A DNA stretch of 64,000 bases from Burkholderia pyrrocinia. GTDB lineage: Bacteria > Pseudomonadota > Gammaproteobacteria > Burkholderiales > Burkholderiaceae. Below the pieces are notes generated by a model that was given only the letters and a program-made list of their open reading frames with translations, did not search any database and was not told where the DNA came from. Of this stretch, positions 44,470-53,010 are shown piece after piece; within the stretch, counting starts at the first letter, position 1; every line of letters begins with the position of its first letter. The stretch is taken from positions 1,054,001 through 1,118,000 of the forward strand of contig NZ_CP070978.1 of NCBI RefSeq assembly GCF_018417535.1, read 5' to 3'. The translations under genes and the position numbers were made by a program.

Positions 44470-47400
44470 TTACGCCTTTTCGACCTTCACCAGGAACGAC
44501 TTGAATTCCGGTGTGTACGAGTTGCCGTCACCCACGGACGGAGTCAGGGTATTGGCGAGATAGCCGGGCTTCGTCAGACCCTTGAAGCCCCAGTGCAACG
44601 GGACGCCGACCGTCTGGACCTTCTTGCCGTCGACCGTCAGCGGCTTGATCCGCTTCGTGACGAGTGCGACCGCGATGATGTAGCCGCGCTTGGACGACAC
44701 CTTCACGCGCTCGCCATGCGCGACGCCGACTTCCTTCGCGAGGTCTTCGCCGATCTCGACGAATTGCTCGGGCTGGATGATCGAGTTCAGCCGCGCATGC
44801 TTGGTCCAGTAGTGGAAGTGCTCGGTCAGCCGGTAAGTCGTCGCGACGTGCGGGAACTCCGACACCTTGCCGAACGACGCGCGGTCGTCCGGGAACACGC
44901 GGGCAGCCGGGTTGTTCAGCGCCTGCGGGTTGTTCGGGTGCAGCGGGTTCGCGGCGAGCGGCGTCTCGAACGGCTCGTAGTGCTCGGGGAACGGACCTTC
45001 GTTCATCCCCGCGCGGGCGAAGAAGCGCGCGACGCCTTCCGGGTTCATGATAAACGGCCCCATCCCGTTCTCGGGCGGTTCGTCCGCCTTGAAGTCCGGT
45101 ATGTCGGTGCCCGTCCACGCCTTGCCGTTCCAGCCGATCAGCTTGCGGGTCGGATCGAACGGCTTGCCGCTCACGTCGCACGATGCGCGGTTGTACAGGA
45201 TCCGCCGGTTCGCCGGCCAGGCCCACGCCCAGTTCAGCGTCTGGCCGATGCCGGTCGGGTCCGAGTTGTCGCGCCGCCCCATCTGGTTGCCGGCCTGCGT
45301 CCACGCGCCGCAGAAGATCCAGCAGCCGCTCGCGGTCGTGCCGTCGTCCTTCAGTTGCGCGAACGCGGCAAGCTGCTCGCCCTTCTTCACGAGCGTCTTG
45401 GCCGGATCCTTCGGGTCGGGCAGATCGGCGAGCGCACGGCCGTTGAACTCCATCGCGAGCTCTTCGGGCGTCGGGTTTTCCGGGTTCGCGTACGGCCAGG
45501 TCAGGTTCACGATCGGGTCCGGATACTTGCCGCCGTCCGTCTGGTACATCTTGCGCATGCGCAGGAACAGCCCCGACATGATCTCGAGATCGCTCTTCGC
45601 GTCGCCCGGCGGCTCCGCCCCCTTCCAGTGCCATTGCAGCACGCGGCTCGAACTCACGAGCGAGCCGTTTTCCTCCGCAAAGCACGTGGTCGGCAGACGG
45701 AACACCTCGGTCTGGATCTTCGACGCATCGACGTCGTTGTAGTCGCCGTGATGCTTCCAGAACTCGGACGTCTCGGTCGCGAGCGGATCCATGATCACGA
45801 GCCACTTCAGCTTCGCGAGCCCCGCGGCCGTCTTCACCTTCGACGGCGCCGCCGCGAGCGGGTTGAAACCCTGGCAGATGTAGCCGTTCATCTTGCCGGC
45901 ACTCATCAGCTCGATCACCTGCAGCAGGTCGTACTGCTTGTCCAGCTTCGGCAGGTAGTCGTAGCCCCAGTTGTTCTCGGCGGTCGCCGCATCGCCCCAC
46001 CACGACTTCATGAAGCTGACGTGGAACGCCTTGTAGTTCTTCCAGTAGCTCAACTGGTTCGGCCGCAGCGGCTGCTGCACGCGCTTGTTGATGTAGCCGT
46101 CGAAATCCTGCTCGGACTGCATCGGCAGCGTCATGTAGCCCGGCAGCAGGTTCGACATCAGCCCGAGGTCGGTCAACCCCTGGATGTTCGAGTGGCCGCG
46201 CAGCGCGTTCATCCCGCCGCCGGCGATGCCGATGTTGCCGAGCAGCAGCTGCACCATCGCGCCGGTGCGGATCATCTGCGCGCCGATCGAGTGGTGCGTC
46301 CAGCCGAGCGCGTACAGGATCGTGCCGGCACGGCCGGGAACAGCCGTCGTCGCGAGCATCTCGCACACCTTCAGGAACTTCTCCTTCGGCGTGCCGCAGG
46401 TCTGCTGGACCATGTCCGGCGTATAGCGCGCGTAGTGCTGCTTCAGCAGGTTGTACACGCAGCGCGGATGCTGCAGCGTCGGGTCGACCTTCGCGAAACC
46501 GTCGTCGCCGCGCTCGTAGTCCCAGCTCGATTTGTCCGGGTACGCGTGCTTCTGAGCGTCGTAGCCGGAATAGATGCCGTCGTTGAACGCGAAATCCTCG
46601 CGCACGATGAACGTGAAGTCCGTGTAGTTCTTCACGTACTCATGCTGGATCTTGTCGTTCGTCAGCAGATAGTTGATGACGCCGCCCAGGAAGACGATGT
46701 CGGTGCCGGTGCGGATCGGCGCGTAGTAGTCGGCCACCGAGGCCGTACGCGTAAAGCGCGGGTCGACGACGATCAGCCGCGCCTTGCGGTGCGCCTTCGC
46801 CTCCGTTACCCACTTGAAACCACACGGATGGGCCTCGGCTGCATTGCCGCCCATCACGAGAATCACGTCCGCGTTCTTGATGTCGACCCAATGGTTCGTC
46901 ATCGCTCCACGGCCAAACGTCGGGGCAAGACCTGCCACCGTCGGGCCATGTCAGACACGCGCCTGATTGTCGAATGCGAGCATCCCCAGACTGCGGACAG
47001 TCTTGTGCGTCAGGTAGCCGACCTCGTTGCTGCCCGCCGACGCGGCCAGCATGCCGGTCGTGAGCCAGCGGTTGACCTTCGCGCCGTCTTCCGCCGTCTC
47101 GACGAAGTTCGCGTCGCGGTCGGCCTTCATCAGCTTCGCGATCCGGTCGAGCGCGTCATGCCACGAGATGGGCTCCCACTTGTCCGAGCCGGGCGCCCGG
47201 TATTCGGGGTGCGTGAGGCGGTTCGGGCTGTGGATGAAGTCGATCAGGCTCGCGCCCTTCGGGCACAGCGTGCCGCGATTGACGGGATGGTCGGGATCGC
47301 CTTCGATGTGGATGATGCTCGGCTGCGCGTTCTTCGCGCCGTCTCCAAGGCTGTACATGAGGATGCCGCAACCCACTGAACAGTAAGGACAGGTGTTGCG

Positions 47401-47541
47401 CGTTTCGACGGTGCGCGCCAGCTTGTACTGTCGGACTTCGGCCAGCGCTTCGGACGGAGAAAAGCCCAGCAGGGCAAGACTCGATCCGGCAAGCGACGTG
47501 GCCGTCACCTTCAGGAACTGGCGCCGGGACATTTGTAGCAT
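44470..47541 (-). CDS. fdoG: Selenocysteine formate dehydrogenase alpha subunit (FDH-N/O type), in-frame UGA read as Sec
   Basis: Protein of 1023 residues read through one UGA (46951-46953) as selenocysteine 197. The N-terminus is a twin-arginine leader ([15 protein letters not shown]). The [4Fe-4S] motif is CPYCSVGCG with a fourth Cys in GTLCPKGA. The Sec lies in [17 protein letters not shown], exactly where FdnG/FdoG of E. coli have it (196). Molybdopterin-binding stretches follow ([36 protein letters not shown]), to a C-terminal MGD domain ([13 protein letters not shown]). It oxidises formate at the periplasmic face. Reading UGA as a stop would split it into 196- and about 820-residue pieces. 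First gene of the operon. Confidence 0.95.
46911..46953 (-). promoter_or_regulatory. SECIS-like hairpin at the fdoG UGA
   Basis: Directly after the UGA the transcript can fold. GGCC seven bases from the start of UGA pairs with a GGCC at the far end, and an apical stem GGCA/UGCC holds the loop GGUCU. The conserved loop G and U fall at positions 23 and 24 from the UGA, as in E. coli fdhF and fdnG. SelB should bind this loop. Confidence 0.8.
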
Positions 47542-47583
47542 GGCGGTCTCGGCGTTATTGTGGGGGTGGGGAAACTGAAAGGA

Positions 47584-47612
47584 ATTATAGACAGTCCGCG
47601 CAACTATGTTCG
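47584..47612 (-). promoter_or_regulatory. Candidate promoter of the formate dehydrogenase operon
   Basis: A perfect -10 TATAAT lies on the minus strand at 47589-47584, about 43 bases upstream of the fdoG ATG. The -35 position (CGAACA, 17-base spacing) is weak, hinting at activator dependence. No clear NarL, FNR or FhlA-type site was found. Confidence 0.4.
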
Positions 47613-47682
47613 AATCCTCGGATCAATACTGAATTGTCTGATTACCAACGATGATCCGCGTTCCGCGCGCAACCGAACCGTC

Positions 47683-48603
47683 ATGAAACGACAGATCACT
47701 TCCGAAGCAACCCGTCTTGCCCGACGGCAGGCCAACTGGGCCCTCACCGCGTTCAAACGCTTCTCGTCCGACCGCTGCTCCGCGATGGCCGCGGGCATCG
47801 CGTTTTTCTCCGCGTTCTCGCTCGCGCCGATGCTCGTGATGGTGATCGCGGTGGCCGGCTGGTTCTATGGCGACGACGCCGCGCGCGGCCAGGTGTTCGA
47901 GCAGGCGCACCAGTTGATCGGCAACGACGCGGCGGCCAGCATCCAGACGATCGTGCAGAACGCGCACCGCGCGGGCCAACGCGGCGGCCTCGCGACGCTG
48001 ATCTCGTTCGCCGCGCTCGCGATCGGCGCGTCGGCCACGTTCGCGTCGCTCAGCGCCGCGCTCAGCGTGATCTGGCCGGCCACCGAAAACCGCTGGTCGA
48101 GCATGCTCGGGCTCGTGCGCGTGCGGTTGATCTCGTTCGGGCTCGTGCTCGGCGTCGCGTTCCTGCTGATCGTGTCGCTCGTGCTCGACACCGCGATCAC
48201 GTTCGTCGGCACCTGGCTGCTGGGCAATTCGCCGTATGTCGTCGTCACGAACCTCGTGCAGTTTTTCGTCGGCATCGCGGTGCTCGCGGCCGCGTTCGCC
48301 GCGTTGATGAAGTTCCTGCCCGACGCGCGCGTCGCATGGCGCGACGCCGCGATCGGCGGCATCGTGTCCGCGATCCTGTTCTCCGGCGGCAAGAAACTGT
48401 TCGCGCTGTATCTCGCGCATGCGGGCACGGCCAGTGCGTTCGGCGCGGCCGGATCGTTCGCGGTCCTGTTGATGTGGCTGTACTTCTCGGCGGCCGTGCT
48501 GCTGCTCGGCGCGGAATTCGCGGCGGCCCGCGGCAACGCGCATCGACCCGCCGGCACCGCACCGGCCGTCCCCGCTCAAACCGATCGCATGCGCGGCGAC
48601 TGA
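47683..48603 (+). CDS. YihY/BrkB-family membrane protein
   Basis: Protein of 306 residues with six predicted membrane helices. Family stretches include SSDRCSAMAAGIAFFSAFSLAPML, GASATFASLSAALSVIW, a central VRVRLISFGLVLGVAFLL and the C-terminal FAVLLMWLYFSAAVLLLGAEF. The family (YihY, BrkB) has no settled biochemical role despite the historical RNase BN name. The start at 47683 (MKRQITSEA) is divergent from fdoG, sharing the 141-base spacer. The ribosome-binding site is weak. Confidence 0.85.
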   Translation: MKRQITSEATRLARRQANWALTAFKRFSSDRCSAMAAGIAFFSAFSLAPMLVMVIAVAGWFYGDDAARGQVFEQAHQLIGNDAAASIQTIVQNAHRAGQRGGLATLISFAALAIGASATFASLSAALSVIWPATENRWSSMLGLVRVRLISFGLVLGVAFLLIVSLVLDTAITFVGTWLLGNSPYVVVTNLVQFFVGIAVLAAAFAALMKFLPDARVAWRDAAIGGIVSAILFSGGKKLFALYLAHAGTASAFGAAGSFAVLLMWLYFSAAVLLLGAEFAAARGNAHRPAGTAPAVPAQTDRMRGD

Positions 48604-49038
48604 TTCACCCGCGTCCTCCGCAAAGCTGCCGCGCACCGTCCTCGCGCGCGCCGCGAAATTGCCCCTCACACACTCGCCCGACTCCTGGCAACCACGCTGT
48701 CCGCCGCGCATTCCCGCGGCGTTGACGTGTTCTTTGCACGCCGGCGCGTTCGTCGCTGCAACGGCAAACGTTTGCCCGCACTCATTTCGCTGCTCCAACC
48801 GGCCGAAACGGGGCATCTGCCGCAATGTGCATCACACACTGAAACAATCGCACCGCATCAATTGTCAACTATTTCAAAAACAGGAACAGTCGTTGATGTA
48901 CTTGATATATATAGACTTTTTGATGCTGTTACCTTTTCGAGACACTTTATTTTTTAAGCTTTCTTGCGTCTATGGCACTGAGCTATTCTCCAATCCGCAA
49001 CAAATAACGATGAATCACTTGCGTGGAGAAACTCAACG
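48604..49038 (+). other. AT-rich intergenic region upstream of the porin
   Basis: About 435 bases. The right half (48840-49020) is markedly A+T-rich for this genome, with TTGTCA, TTGATG and TATATATA tracts, and no gene. It must contain the porin promoter, but several overlapping candidate hexamers prevent a firm choice. Confidence 0.55.
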
Positions 49039-50196
49039 ATGAAGAAACTCGCTCTCTCGACCCTCTCGCTCGCCCTGCTGGGCGCCGCTGGCGCTGCTCA
49101 CGCTCAGTCGAGCGTGACGCTGTACGGCGTGATCGACACGTCGATCGCTTGGGTGCACGGCAATGACGGTCAAGCCAACAACTCGTGGCAAATGCTGTCG
49201 GGCAACCTGCAAGGCAGCCGCTTCGGCCTGAAAGGCGCAGAAGACCTCGGCGGTGGCCTGAAGGCGATCTTCCAGTTGGAAAACGGCTTTGATCCGGGTA
49301 CCGGCCACCTGAACCAGGGCGGTCGCATGTTCGGCCGTCAGGCATTCGTCGGCCTGGAAAGCAGCCAGTACGGCACGCTGACGCTCGGCCGCCAGTACGA
49401 CCCGATCGTCGATCTGGTCCAGGCAGTCACGGCAGACAACTACTTCGGCAGCACGTTCGCAACGCCGGGTGACGTCGACAACAACGACAACAGCCTGCGC
49501 GTCAGCAACGCGATCAAGTACACGTCGCCGGTGATCGCCGGCTTCCAGGCTGAAGGCATGTACGCCCTCGGCGGCGTGGCAGGCAAGACGGGCGCAGGCC
49601 AGACGTGGTCGGTCGCAGCCGCATACAACAACGGCCCGGTCGGCGTTGCTGCAGGCTACTTCTACGCGAACAACCCGTCGCCGACGACCGCCGGCCTGCG
49701 TTCGGGCTGGGGTTCGACGACGTCGGACAACATCATCGACGGCCCGATCAACTCGGGTTACGTGACGGCGAAGTCGATCGCGATCGCACAGGTTGCAGGT
49801 CAGTACGCGATCGGCCCGGTGACGGTCGGCCTCGGCTACAGCAACGCGCAATACAAGCCGGACGCATCGTCGGGCTTCGGTTCGACCGAGAAGTACAACA
49901 CGGGCCGCGGCTTCGTGACGTACCAGGTCACGGCACCGCTGCTGCTGGGCCTCGGCTACTCGTACACGAAGTCGAGCGGCGACACGACCGCGAAGTACCA
50001 CCAGGTTTCGCTGGGCGCGGACTACTCGCTGTCGAAGCGCACGGACGTCTACCTGGTTGGCGCGTACCAGCACGCAAGCGGCACGCAGCTCGTCGACGGC
50101 GTGCAGCAGAGCGCGCAAGCTTCGATCGGCTCGTACGGCTTCGCCGGCAAGAGCTCGGCCGAAATGGTCGCACTCGGCCTGCGCCACAAGTTCTAA
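49039..50196 (+). CDS. General porin, OpcP/OmpC-like
   Basis: Protein of 385 residues. The signal peptide MKKLALSTLSLALLGAAGAAHA ends before QSSVTLYGVIDTSI, the classical start of beta-proteobacterial trimeric porins. Family signatures include GSRFGLKGAEDLGGGLKAIF, GRQAFVGLES, YGTLTLGRQYDP and the terminal Phe of GLRHKF needed for outer-membrane assembly. The sixteen-stranded barrel allows passive diffusion of small solutes. Codon use is strongly biased (many GGC, AAC, CTG), typical of very highly expressed genes. A strong terminator follows 52 bases after the stop. Confidence 0.95.
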   Translation: MKKLALSTLSLALLGAAGAAHAQSSVTLYGVIDTSIAWVHGNDGQANNSWQMLSGNLQGSRFGLKGAEDLGGGLKAIFQLENGFDPGTGHLNQGGRMFGRQAFVGLESSQYGTLTLGRQYDPIVDLVQAVTADNYFGSTFATPGDVDNNDNSLRVSNAIKYTSPVIAGFQAEGMYALGGVAGKTGAGQTWSVAAAYNNGPVGVAAGYFYANNPSPTTAGLRSGWGSTTSDNIIDGPINSGYVTAKSIAIAQVAGQYAIGPVTVGLGYSNAQYKPDASSGFGSTEKYNTGRGFVTYQVTAPLLLGLGYSYTKSSGDTTAKYHQVSLGADYSLSKRTDVYLVGAYQHASGTQLVDGVQQSAQASIGSYGFAGKSSAEMVALGLRHKF

Positions 50197-50248
50197 AAAC
50201 GATGTATCCGGCGTGCATGGCGTCTCCGACGCCTTGCCGCCGAACTGG

Positions 50249-50287
50249 AAAGCCAGCCCCGGTTTCGGCCGTGGCTGGCTTTTTTTT
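50249..50287 (+). terminator. Rho-independent terminator of the porin gene
   Basis: Ten-base stem AAAGCCAGCC / GGCTGGCTTT, a 14-base loop, then a run of T. It is the clearest intrinsic terminator in the window. Confidence 0.9.
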
Positions 50288-50585
50288 CGTTCGTCTCCCG
50301 CATGCCCGCAGCGCCTGCACGGGCCGGCGAGCGAAGTCGGTGCCCCGGATTGCACGTCGACGCGCCGGCAGCGGCGCCTGAAGGCTGCAAAGCGCGGCAA
50401 ACGCCGCTCCCGGACGTCCGGGCAGTTCGCCGTCTGTCCGCCAGGCGACTACCATCCGCATTGCCGGCGCCGCTCACCCGGCGCGACGTCCATTCCCCTC
50501 GCGTGTCGATTTCGGTGGCCGTCGTCCGTCGTATCGATGGCGGTACGCGGTTTGCGCCCCGGCCAATACAGACAGGAGATTCGCC
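50288..50585 (+). other. Intergenic region between porin terminator and VOC gene
   Basis: About 300 bases with no supported gene. It must hold the VOC promoter; no convincing hexamer pair was identified. Confidence 0.45.
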
Positions 50586-51059
50586 ATGACGATTCAGAAG
50601 ATCACGCCTTTTCTCTGGTACTCGACGGAAGCCGAAGAAGCAGCGGCCTTCTATGCAGGCATCTTTCCGGATTCGCGCGTCGTGCGCGTCACGTCGGTGT
50701 CCGGCACCGACGGCACACGGATGGTCGAGTTCGAGCTGTTCGGGCAGCCGTTCATCGCGATGAGCCATCCGCGCACGGAGACGTTCAACCATGCGATCTC
50801 GCTGCTGGTCAGTTGCGCCGACCAGGCGGAACTCGACCGCTACTGGAGCGCCCTGCTCGACAACGGCGGCACCGCCGACGGTTGCGGCTGGCTGAAAGAC
50901 CGCTACGGCGTGTCGTGGCAGATCGTTCCGGAAGCGCTCATCCCGATGATGGCCGATCGCGACACGGTCAAGGCGGCACGCGTGGCCGCGGCGATGATGC
51001 AGATGACCAAGTTCGACGACGCCGCGCTGAAGGCTGCCTACGCGGGCACGGCGGGTTGA
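50586..51059 (+). CDS. VOC-superfamily protein (PhnB/3-dmu-9_3-mt type)
   Basis: Protein of 157 residues with the pattern of the PhnB-like branch of the VOC fold: ITPFLWYSTEAEEAAAFYAGIF, FELFGQPFIAMSHPR, then DRYWSALLDNGGTADGCGWLKDRYGVSWQIVP. These proteins are small dimers often annotated as 3-demethylubiquinone methyltransferase-like, without proof of that activity. CAGGAG precedes the ATG. A single gene. Confidence 0.88.
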   Translation: MTIQKITPFLWYSTEAEEAAAFYAGIFPDSRVVRVTSVSGTDGTRMVEFELFGQPFIAMSHPRTETFNHAISLLVSCADQAELDRYWSALLDNGGTADGCGWLKDRYGVSWQIVPEALIPMMADRDTVKAARVAAAMMQMTKFDDAALKAAYAGTAG

Positions 51060-51225
51060 CGAAGCGCGTCGCGCTGCGCATGAATGACGGCGCGCCGGTC
51101 AAGCACGTCGCGAGTCGCCTGCGGGCGCCCGGATCGGCTGCTTGCGCGTGCGGCGGCAGCGAAAGCGCTCATGATCCGCGGTGGGTCGGCCAGCAAGCCG
51201 ATCGCGCGCACCGCGGCACCCGCCG

Positions 51226-52017
51226 CTACGCCGACAGCATCGATTCGACGGTCCGCCGCGCGTAGCCGATGAACGCGGCGACGGGTTCGCCCGACAGGAT
51301 CGCCGCGCGCGCTTCGCCATCGAGATAGGCGGCGCGCGCAGCCGCTACGACCTGCCGGTACGCGTCCGGCAGGCGCTCCAGCACCCACGCCGCGGCGACA
51401 TCCTTGGGCGCGATCCTGCCGGTCTGAGCCGTGTACCAGATGCGCGCGAGCGCGAGCACCACGTTGCACTCGTCGCCGCGCCAGTCCGGTTCGGCATTCC
51501 ACTGCGCAACGGTAGCGAGAAGCGCGGCGACCAGGTCGCGCGCAGGCACCGGCTCGAACAGCTCGATCGCAGACGGCCCGACCAGTGCAACGCTGTGCTG
51601 CCGCGCCTTCGTCAACAGGATCGCCAGATCGTGATCGACGAGTGCAGGTTCGACGATGCCGGCTTCGAGATCGCGGCGCAGCCACTCGCCGAACTGCAGT
51701 TCGCGTCGCGCCGGATGACGCCACGGCACCACGTCGCCGTGCGCGACGACGGTGACCTCCAGCGCGCGCACGCCCCCTGCGCAACCAGGCGGTGCCGACG
51801 CAGCGAGCAGGTCGAGCATCAGCGCGCGCCGCGCCGTTTCGTCGGGCCGCGCCGCCACCGTCACCAGCAGGTCGATGTCGCTGCGCGGTTTCAAGCCGCC
51901 GTCGAGCGCCGAGCCGAACAGATGGATCGCATTCAGCGTCGCGCCGAGATGCCGCTCGATCGCGGCGCGTGCGGCGGCGACCTGTCCGGCGGTTTCGGGC
52001 GGGACGCATTCAGTCAC
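51226..52017 (-). CDS. AadA-family aminoglycoside nucleotidyltransferase-like protein
   Basis: Protein of 263 residues with a GTG start. The nucleotidyltransferase motif is HLFGSALDGGLKPRSDIDLLV (GS-x10-DxD), followed by PWRHPARRELQFGEWLR and the catalytic-base region. The all-helical C-terminal domain (DECNVVLALARIWYT, YRQVVAAARAAYLDG) is that of ANT(3'')(9) enzymes. Such enzymes adenylylate streptomycin or spectinomycin. No integron or transposon sequences adjoin it, so it is a chromosomal relative. Whether it gives resistance cannot be told. Confidence 0.85.
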   Translation of the reverse strand: MTECVPPETAGQVAAARAAIERHLGATLNAIHLFGSALDGGLKPRSDIDLLVTVAARPDETARRALMLDLLAASAPPGCAGGVRALEVTVVAHGDVVPWRHPARRELQFGEWLRRDLEAGIVEPALVDHDLAILLTKARQHSVALVGPSAIELFEPVPARDLVAALLATVAQWNAEPDWRGDECNVVLALARIWYTAQTGRIAPKDVAAAWVLERLPDAYRQVVAAARAAYLDGEARAAILSGEPVAAFIGYARRTVESMLSA

Positions 52018-52218
52018 GATGCGCAGGCCTCACGATGCGCACGCAACAGGCGCAACGAGTGCGGCAGGCTGCGGCGGAACAACGGCCCGCGCGAATGAAG
52101 ATTCGCCGTTCGGCATCGACATCGCGCATGCGCGGCACGTCGTTCGCCGTGCGTCACGCATCGAATCGCACATCGGCGCCGCTTCGCATTTTCGCTGCCG
52201 TACGATTTGCGCTGTGCA

Positions 52219-52252
52219 ATAAAAATCCCCGCACGCTTTCGCGTACGGGGAT
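52219..52252 (-). terminator. Rho-independent terminator of the HU gene
   Basis: On the minus strand ATCCCCGTACGC-GAAA-GCGTGCGGGGAT forms a 12-bp stem with one mismatch and a GAAA loop, followed by TTTTATT. It lies about 50 bases after the stop of the HU gene. Confidence 0.85.
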
Positions 52253-52303
52253 CGCAGGACATCGCAACGGCTGCCGACATGCATCGGCAGCCGTTGCGCG
52301 GCA

Positions 52304-52753
52304 TTACGCCGCCGCGTCCTTCAGCTTCTTCAGCGCACGTGCCTTCACGCGCACGCTGGCCGGCTTCGCCGGGAACCAACGCTCTTCGCCCGTGAACGGA
52401 TCCTTGCCGAAGCGCTTCTTCTTCGCCGGCACGACTTGTGCCGTGATCTTCAGCAGACCCGGCAGCGTGAACTCGCCTGCGCCCTTCTTGTGGACCGAGC
52501 CCAGCACGACGTTCTCGAGTGCGGCGAGCACTGCCTTGACCGCCTTCACTTCCACGGCTGCGCGCTCGGCGATGTGCGTTGCGAGCGATGCCTTCGTGAA
52601 CTTGTCCTTCAGCGGCGTCGGAGCAGCGGGCGCCTTCGCGACGGCGGCCTTCTTGGCCACTACTTTCTTCGCGGGCGCTACTTTCTTAGCAGCCACTTTC
52701 TTGGCCGGTGCGGCGGCAGCCTTCTTGGCCACCTTTTTTGCGGAAGTCGCCAT
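52304..52753 (-). CDS. HU-family DNA-binding protein with Lys/Ala-rich N-terminal tail
   Basis: Protein of 149 residues. Residues 1-50 are a repetitive basic tail (several AKK, PAKK and AKKV units) like the C-terminal tails of histone H1. Residues about 52-149 form an HU/IHF-like domain (FTKASLATHIAERAAVEVKAVKAVL, VVLGSVHKKGAGEFTLPGLLKI, GKDPFTGEERWFPAKPASVRVK). It should bind and compact DNA as part of the nucleoid. The ATG at 52753 has GGAG six bases upstream. Such two-part HU variants occur in Burkholderia; ordinary HU is about 90 residues. Confidence 0.92.
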   Translation of the reverse strand: MATSAKKVAKKAAAAPAKKVAAKKVAPAKKVVAKKAAVAKAPAAPTPLKDKFTKASLATHIAERAAVEVKAVKAVLAALENVVLGSVHKKGAGEFTLPGLLKITAQVVPAKKKRFGKDPFTGEERWFPAKPASVRVKARALKKLKDAAA

Positions 52754-52977
52754 GTTTCTCCTACCAGGTGTGGTCGTTGGATACACGAAGCGTGCAATGC
52801 GCGCGCTTCAACGCCGGATTCTACAAGCGCCTTGACGCTTCGTGCAGTACTTTTATGCGTTTTCGCGGGGTTTCCCGCAGGTTTTGTTGCGCGCGACCGA
52901 CTTCATCGACGCTTGAGCGTCAAAAAACGCCTTCACGTATGTGCCCGAACGTGAATTACGTTCGATATTTGCGCACC

Positions 52978-52983
52978 TATACT
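52978..52983 (+). promoter_or_regulatory. Possible -10 element for the acyltransferase
   Basis: TATACT lies 28 bases ahead of the ATG at 53011. The -35 position (ATTACG, 17-base spacing) is poor. Confidence 0.3.
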
Positions 52984-53010
52984 GGCCTCGCTCAATGCCC
53001 GGATGCCTCC

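Noticed and set aside
46951-46953. Stop codon in fdoG as a disabling mutation
   Set aside because: Context matches the Sec site of known enzymes, a SECIS-like hairpin follows, and selA, selB and selC are in the same locus.
44059-47379. Open frame of about 1100 codons antisense to fdoG and fdoH
   Set aside because: Composition is dominated by Arg/Val/Ala/Asp with no family motif; it is a reverse-strand shadow of the formate dehydrogenase genes.
51226-52017. Acquired resistance cassette
   Set aside because: No integron recombination site, integrase or insertion sequence beside it, and base composition matches the neighbours.
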